Origin: DATFUL01 sp041499035
GTDB taxonomy: Bacteria > Patescibacteriota > Microgenomatia > UBA8517
Length of the DNA: 28,408 nucleotides
Reading direction: 5' to 3'
Assembly: GCA_041499035.1 (NCBI GenBank)
Contig: JBGQJK010000010.1
Location: 1 to 28,408 of the forward strand
Shown here: positions 13,684 to 20,200 of the stretch, piece after piece
Position numbering within the stretch: the stretch's first letter is position 1
How the letters are laid out: each line of letters begins with the position of its first letter
Program-made: the position numbers and the translations under genes
The notes under the pieces: model-generated
Told to the model about the DNA's origin: nothing
What the model saw: the letters and a program-made list of their open reading frames with translations, nothing else
Databases searched by the model: none

Positions 13684-14199
13684 ATGCCCGAAAAAGAATT
13701 AGACAGTGTTAAAAATCAGTTTATTAAGTATTTAGACTCCCTTGGCATATCCCCCAAGTCCCACAAAAACTATCGCAGCGACTTAAGTCACTTCTTAAGC
13801 TGGGCAATTTTAAAAGTTCGGTCCTTTGGCTCTTATGTTCAGAGTTTGACCGAACTTGTACCTTTTCTAAGCCACAAGCTTTCCTTGGAGTACAAAAGCT
13901 ACATGACGGAGAACACGGCTCCGGCAAAAACAATTAACAGAAGGCTATCTACACTAAGGCATTTATCCAAATTTATGCTTGCATCGCAAATTATTGATTT
14001 AGATTTTATGGAAAGTGTAGAAAATATACCTTTGAGGCCAAAGAAGAAGACCGGAACCGCACCTATAATCGGCGACTTCAAAGCGTATCTCGAGGCTGAA
14101 AAAGTTTCCCCTAACACTATCAAAAGCTATCTAAGTGATATTAGGCAATTCATGTCCTGGCTGGAAACGAACAATCAATCACAAATAACTAATCATTAA
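13684..14199 (+). CDS. Integrase-type core-binding (SAM-like) domain protein, upstream part of the fibre reading frame
   Basis: 171 residues resembling the N-terminal core-binding domain of XerC/XerD-type tyrosine recombinases, without any catalytic domain (no R-H-x-x-R-Y region). Domain 1 spans about 5-115: FIKYLDSLGISPKSHKNY, a loop, LSLEYKSYM, then the recurrent TINRRLSTLRHLSKFML helix. After a KKKTG linker a second domain begins at about 127 (FKAYLEAEKVSPNTIKSYL, SDIRQFMSWL) but is cut after its second helix by a TAA at 14197-14199. The missing helices are the first residues of the giant ORF, which starts 6 nt later in the same frame. In intact recombinases this domain clamps DNA. Either it is a separate protein or the N-terminus of one long gene broken by a nonsense codon. 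Confidence 0.85.
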   Translation: MPEKELDSVKNQFIKYLDSLGISPKSHKNYRSDLSHFLSWAILKVRSFGSYVQSLTELVPFLSHKLSLEYKSYMTENTAPAKTINRRLSTLRHLSKFMLASQIIDLDFMESVENIPLRPKKKTGTAPIIGDFKAYLEAEKVSPNTIKSYLSDIRQFMSWLETNNQSQITNH

Positions 14200-14205
14200 A
14201 ATTAT

Positions 14206-17200
14206 ATGCCCGCACTACCCGCAATCTCACCGGATTTGGTTAAAAAATACCAAGAGGAAACATCCAAAAATTCCTCGCCTGCAACGGCAAAAAGAAAATC
14301 AGCCTCTCTAAACAAATTTTTTGACTGGGCTACCGCCGAGGGCCATATAGAGGCAAGCCCCATGCCTGCTTCCCCGCCAACTCCACCTGGGGACTACTTT
14401 GTAATTACACCTAAGCCAAAAGGAACTATGGGGCTTAGAACATGGCTAATCCTAGGCACAACACTGGGGATGATTCCTTTACTTTTTTTACTGGCGGCGA
14501 AATTGAAGACTCCTGTTCCAACCGTAATTAATCAGGCTGCAAATATCACAAATATCACAAGTGTTCCCACAAATCAACCTTTTGTCCTTCCTCAGATTAT
14601 TCCGGCTAAGTCTACCCCGACACCTTCTATAATTCCTAAAATTCCCGCAAACCCTGCGGTAAATAGCCTCTGGAATCTTTATGCCAGCCTTAAATTAACC
14701 GACGCAAACGGACAGCCACAAGTCGGGGCTCAAACCATATCCTTCAAACTTTATAACAGCCAGGCAGGAGGCTCGCCCCTTTATACCAGCGACCCCCAAG
14801 GCGTAACACCCGATGCCAGCGGATCAGCTTTAATATCTTTAAGCAGCGTCCCCTCCAACCTGTTCTTCCAGAACGACAAATTATATCTTGAACCGGTTGT
14901 CGATTCCGCCTCCGGATCCCAAAGAATCCCCGTTTCGACTGCCAACGTAGCCGCAAACCTTGGAGGCTATTTCCCCGCGGGCCCCGAATCGGGAGCAGGG
15001 GCTCTTACGATCCCTGTAATTGACGGGGTCGGTGCACTTAATTTAGCCAGCCAATCACCCGCAATTAACGGCAAGGCAGGGAACCTTTTAATTCAAGGTC
15101 AGGCGGTAACACTAAAAGCTGTTGATGGAGGCAACGGAAATATCACAATTAATCCCGATGGCGAGGGCACCGCAAATTTTCTGTTTGAAGGATCCGGTGG
15201 AAACCTCCTAAATGCATCGGCTCCAAACTTAAATACGGGGTCCCTGTTTTATGGACTGGTAGCTAATAACTCTTCCGGCTACAACCTCTTAAACCTGCAA
15301 AGTGGATCAAACTCTATCACCAGATTTTTAGTTGACGGGTCCGGAAACACAACCGCTTCCGGTTATGTAAATGCGAGTGGTGTGCATACATCAGGAGTCA
15401 GTAGAATCAGCACAAGCGGAGCTTTAGAAAATATAACAGGTTACACGCAGGGTTCGGGGAACTTTACAATCACTCAAAACCCGGGAGATATTGCTTCGGT
15501 CACTAAAATAGGCACAGCCTTAAATGATGTTATAAATCTCACCCTGGACGAACGCGGCGCAACACCCAACTCAGGCTACTCAACTTTAGTTCTAAACAGA
15601 TACAACGCCTACGGAAACGGCATGGCGCTTCTTGTAAGTAACGGTAACGCAGAGTTTGATGGCCAACTCAAACTTGGTAATTTTTCCTCAAACCCGGGCA
15701 ACGTAGGCACAGGCTCTTTGATTTATAACACAACGGACAATAAAGTTTATGTATGGAACGGAACCATATGGACACCTGTAGGAACAGGTGCGGGAGGCGG
15801 ATTTGACACAATTTCAACCGGGACAAATATAGCTGCCGCAATGACGGTTGGAACAGGAGCCTCGCTTAACTTTAGCGGAACAGGAACAATCAACGCTTCA
15901 AGCCTGAACTCTTTGACCTCTGGCCAATTTTTAAGAAGTGATACCTCCACAAACTTTACATCCGGTACCTTAACTCTGAACTCCGGAACTAACCTTGCAG
16001 TGAGCGGAAATGTGAGTTCCAATTTAATACCGAATGTCAGTGCAACGGACGATCTTGGAAGCTCTCCCCTCAAATGGAATAACGTCTATGCGGTTGCTTT
16101 TAATCAAAACGGAAATTTGGTTTGTGACGCGACAGGAACCAATTGTCCTTCCGCGGGAAGCGGGGGATCAAAATGGAAGCTCGCAAGCGGCGCGATTTCC
16201 CCGTTTAGCGACAGTCTTGATGTGTTAATCGGCTCATCCTCTACAGCTTCAGCCAAATTTGCATTCACCGGAGTCAGCTCGGGAACTCCAACAGCAAGTA
16301 TTTCGGGAACCGTGGCAAACGTGACTACTTTTATTGACGGTAACGGTAATATTTCTAGTACAAACCGTAACAATCTAACATTTGGCAATTCTGCAACTTA
16401 TAACACTACCGGAAATATACTACTAAATCCCAACGGAACAGGAAATGTGGGAATTGGTACAACTACTCCGAGCGAACCACTACAAATTTTCGGGGGTTCC
16501 GGTAGAGCTTCTTTAGAAGTACGAAATAGCAACTCATCTTCACGGGTAGTCCGCTTATATGCCGATTCAACAAATCAAATACTTTCCTATGGCTTGAACG
16601 ATGTCTTAAGGGTTGGGAAAAGCGACCCGACTCAGTCACTAGCGACAGGAGGTTTTACCGAATTTATGCGACTCGACACCAATGGCAACCTTGGCATTGG
16701 AACAAACTCCCCTGGTGCAAAGCTTGACATCAAAGATATAGCAACTACAACAGGGAGTGTAATTAATGCTACAGCCTCAGCTATTACCTTAGGAAATATA
16801 TTAAATTTAGCAGAAGGGGGAAACCAAACGTTCTCCGGCAATGGCCTCTTTATGGATTTTGATAATACAGGCGGAGGAGGAGGGGCTTTTATCGGAAAAT
16901 TCATAAACTTAAATAATGCAGGCCTAAACAAGTTTTTTGTTGACTCGGCCGGAAATGCTTCTGAAGCCGGGACATTAACTGTTGGCAATGGAAGTGCGAT
17001 CCAACCAGCGTATGGCCCCCTTACTCTAAATTACAAATCCGGTGCCAATACCTGGACGGCTGGCTTTACGCTTACAGACACAACAGGAAATGCTGTAGTA
17101 TCGCAAAATTTAGCCATCAACGGAGCCACAACCCTGGGAGCTAGTACGGGCAATACAGTGGTATTCAATGGCTTTGTGGGAAGCACAATAATTCCCACAA

Positions 17201-20200
17201 CCGGCTCAACTTACGATTTGGGCAGTAATACCCGGCGCTGGTCAACTGTATGGGCTGATACAGGCAACTTTACTAGTCTTTCCGCTGCAAACACATCAAT
17301 CGCCGGCACAACCTCAAATGACTTCGTAATCAACAGCGATAACGCGTCGGTGGATACAGAGGACGCCACCCTAACTTTTGAGCGTGGCACTCCGGCCGTA
17401 AACTCGGAACTCAGGTGGAACTCAACCAATAAATATTTTTCAACCAATGTTCCCAGCTTTGTGATAGAGCCGGATGTAGGACTTTCGTCCTCAGGCAAGG
17501 CAGCCTTAATCGTGGACCAAATACGCTCACAGGATATTTTTACTGCTTCCAGCTCAGGTGTAACTAAATTTACAATCGGAAATGACAGCGCAGCGGGTAA
17601 TCTCGTTTCGCTTACGAGTAACACAATCACTTCAGGAAATATTTTTAACGCCACATCAAGTGCAATAACCTCAGGAGACATGATTCATTTAGGTGAAGCT
17701 GGTCCTCAAAACTTCACAGGCAACGGAATTAATATGACATTTGATAATACAGGAGGAGGTTCTTTCACCGGCAACTTTTTGAGCCTGACCAATGGGGATC
17801 CGTCTATTGTTACAAACACTAAATATACACTCGATTCAGCAGGGAATGCTTCTCAGTCAGGTAACTTAACACTCGGGAACGGAAGCACAATCCGCCCTGC
17901 CTATGGCCCCCTAACTTTCTCATACAAATCAGCACCAGACACCTGGGCTACAGCACTTTCAATTGTTGAAACGAGCGGAAGAGTGGGTATTGGTACCACC
18001 GCTCCCAGTGCATTACTTACTGTTAACGGAGATGCGTCAGTGAGTACTTCTCTGACTGCTTTTGGGGGAGTCCTTTCAAGCCTTGGGTCTGTAGGAACCC
18101 CGGGATATAGATTTGCGCTTGATAGCAATACCGGAATTTATGATTCCGTTGGCGATAATCTTGGGCTTGTAACGGGGGGCTCCGAGAGAGTGCGGATCGA
18201 CAATAATGGTAACGTCGGAGTCAATACAACTTCTCCAACTGCTCAGTTTGATGTGAATGGAAATGCTTCGGTGTCGGGTACTCTGGCTTTCAGGACAGGC
18301 ACAGGAACTATTCAAACAACAACTTTTAGTCCATTGGTAATTGGAGGCAACACAACGGGCAATATTACACTAAATCCTTCAAATGCAATCGCTGGGGGTA
18401 ACGTTTCCCCAAATACAACTAACGTAACTGATCTCGGAACATCTTCCTTACTCTTCCGAAACATATATGGAACATCGATCTTCCAGGGAGTAAACCAGGT
18501 TTGTGACAGTTCAGGCGCAAGTTGTCCGGCTGGAGCTCTACTTTGGTCTCAAGCTTCCGGGGCAATATACCCGAACAACAAGTCTGTTGACTTACTTATC
18601 GGGGCAACTGCCGGCGCAACAGCCACAGCTTCGGCAAAGTTTGCCTTTACGGGGGTAAATTCCGGACTCCCTACGGCAAGTGTTTCCGGAGATATTGCTA
18701 ACGTTGCAGCCTACCTTACGGGTGACGGGAACTTAGCAACAACCAACATGAGAGACTTAACACTTGGAGGATCAACTACAGGACAGGTAATATTAAACTC
18801 AAGAAACACTAATACAATCATTGCCAATGGAAGTGCTACAACTGTTGCAGGTGATCTTAATTCTTCCGCTGCAACTGCCAACTTGTTTAACACAACGACT
18901 ACAAACTTAACTATTGGGGCAGCTGCAACAACTTTAGCCCTGGCAAACGGAAATACGGCAGCAACCTTAAACATTGGCTCGGGCACCGGAGGAAATACTC
19001 TCAATATTGGCAACGGCGTGAATACTGTTGCCCAAACTCTCAATTTGGCAAACGGAGCCAGTGGGGCTGACTCAACTGTAAATATCCTGTCAGGAATAGG
19101 AACTACTGGTGCAGGTTCTTTATTCATGGCCAATAATACCAGGGTAAGCACAATCGACCTCGGAAATATTGCCCCCGCCGCGGCCAGGACATTTAACATT
19201 GCCGGCGGTAACTCGACACAGAATGATACAATAAATATCTTTTCCGGCAATCCTTCCGCAAACACGCAGACTTTTAATTTATTTAACGGCACACCCACAG
19301 GCGGAACTCAAAATATAAATATTGCTACAGGCATAAACGGAGGCACTGTTACAATCGGTAAATCAGGAGCGCTAAATAATGCGGTAACTGGATCAATGAT
19401 TTCCCTCCCCGGAGGCCTGTTTTCTTCAGGTGTAGTTACGGGTAAAGCAAATTTCATAATTAACTCAACAGGCGGAACCCAGAATATTTTGACTGCTTCG
19501 GCTTCGGGAACAACGGTTCTGACTCTTGCAAGAAGCGGGGACCTTACACTTACTTCTAACACGGCAACGGCAGATTCATTCAAGATTTCTCCTTTTGCAA
19601 CCGCAGGAACGTCATTTACCGGCACTCTCACCTCGGCGGACCTTACCGGAACGCAAACCTGGACCTTGCCCAACGCAACCGGAGCAGTCTGTTTGGATTC
19701 GGGAAACTGTACGGTTGCAACAGACTATTGGCAACTCAATAACCTTATCCTCTCCCCTCGTAACTCCACATACGACTTAGCTGTTGGAGGAACCGCAACA
19801 GGAAGTGCACTCCAGGTTTTTGGCGCCCAGACAGCTGTGGGAGATTTGGTCAAGCTGACCTCTACTGTAATTACTTCAGGTAATCTCTTCGAGGCAACGA
19901 GTAGCGCTATAACTTCAGGCAACATGATTAACTTGGGAGAAGGCGGAGACGGGCATAATTTTACCGGCAACGGTCTTAATATGGCTTTTGATCAAACCGG
20001 AGGAGGAAGCTTTACCGGCAACTATTTGAACTTCAGTAACGCGAGCCCTACCCCCAACTATTTTGTGGATTCCTCGGCCAACGCCAGCATGGCGGGCACG
20101 CTGACAATCGGCAACGGCAGCACAATCCGCCCGGCTTTCGGTCCGCTCACCTTAAGTTATAAATCAGGTGCAAATACCTGGACAACGGGATTTACGCTAA

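Noticed and set aside
14197..14199. Genetic-code reassignment as the reason for the in-frame stop
   Set aside because: The codon is TAA and ordinary genes here also end in TAA; the known CPR reassignment concerns TGA, which is used here as a stop.
13684..14199. Active tyrosine recombinase or integrated mobile element at the fibre locus
   Set aside because: No catalytic R-H-R-H-Y domain follows; the reading frame continues into a membrane helix and fibre, and no attachment-site repeats were seen around it.
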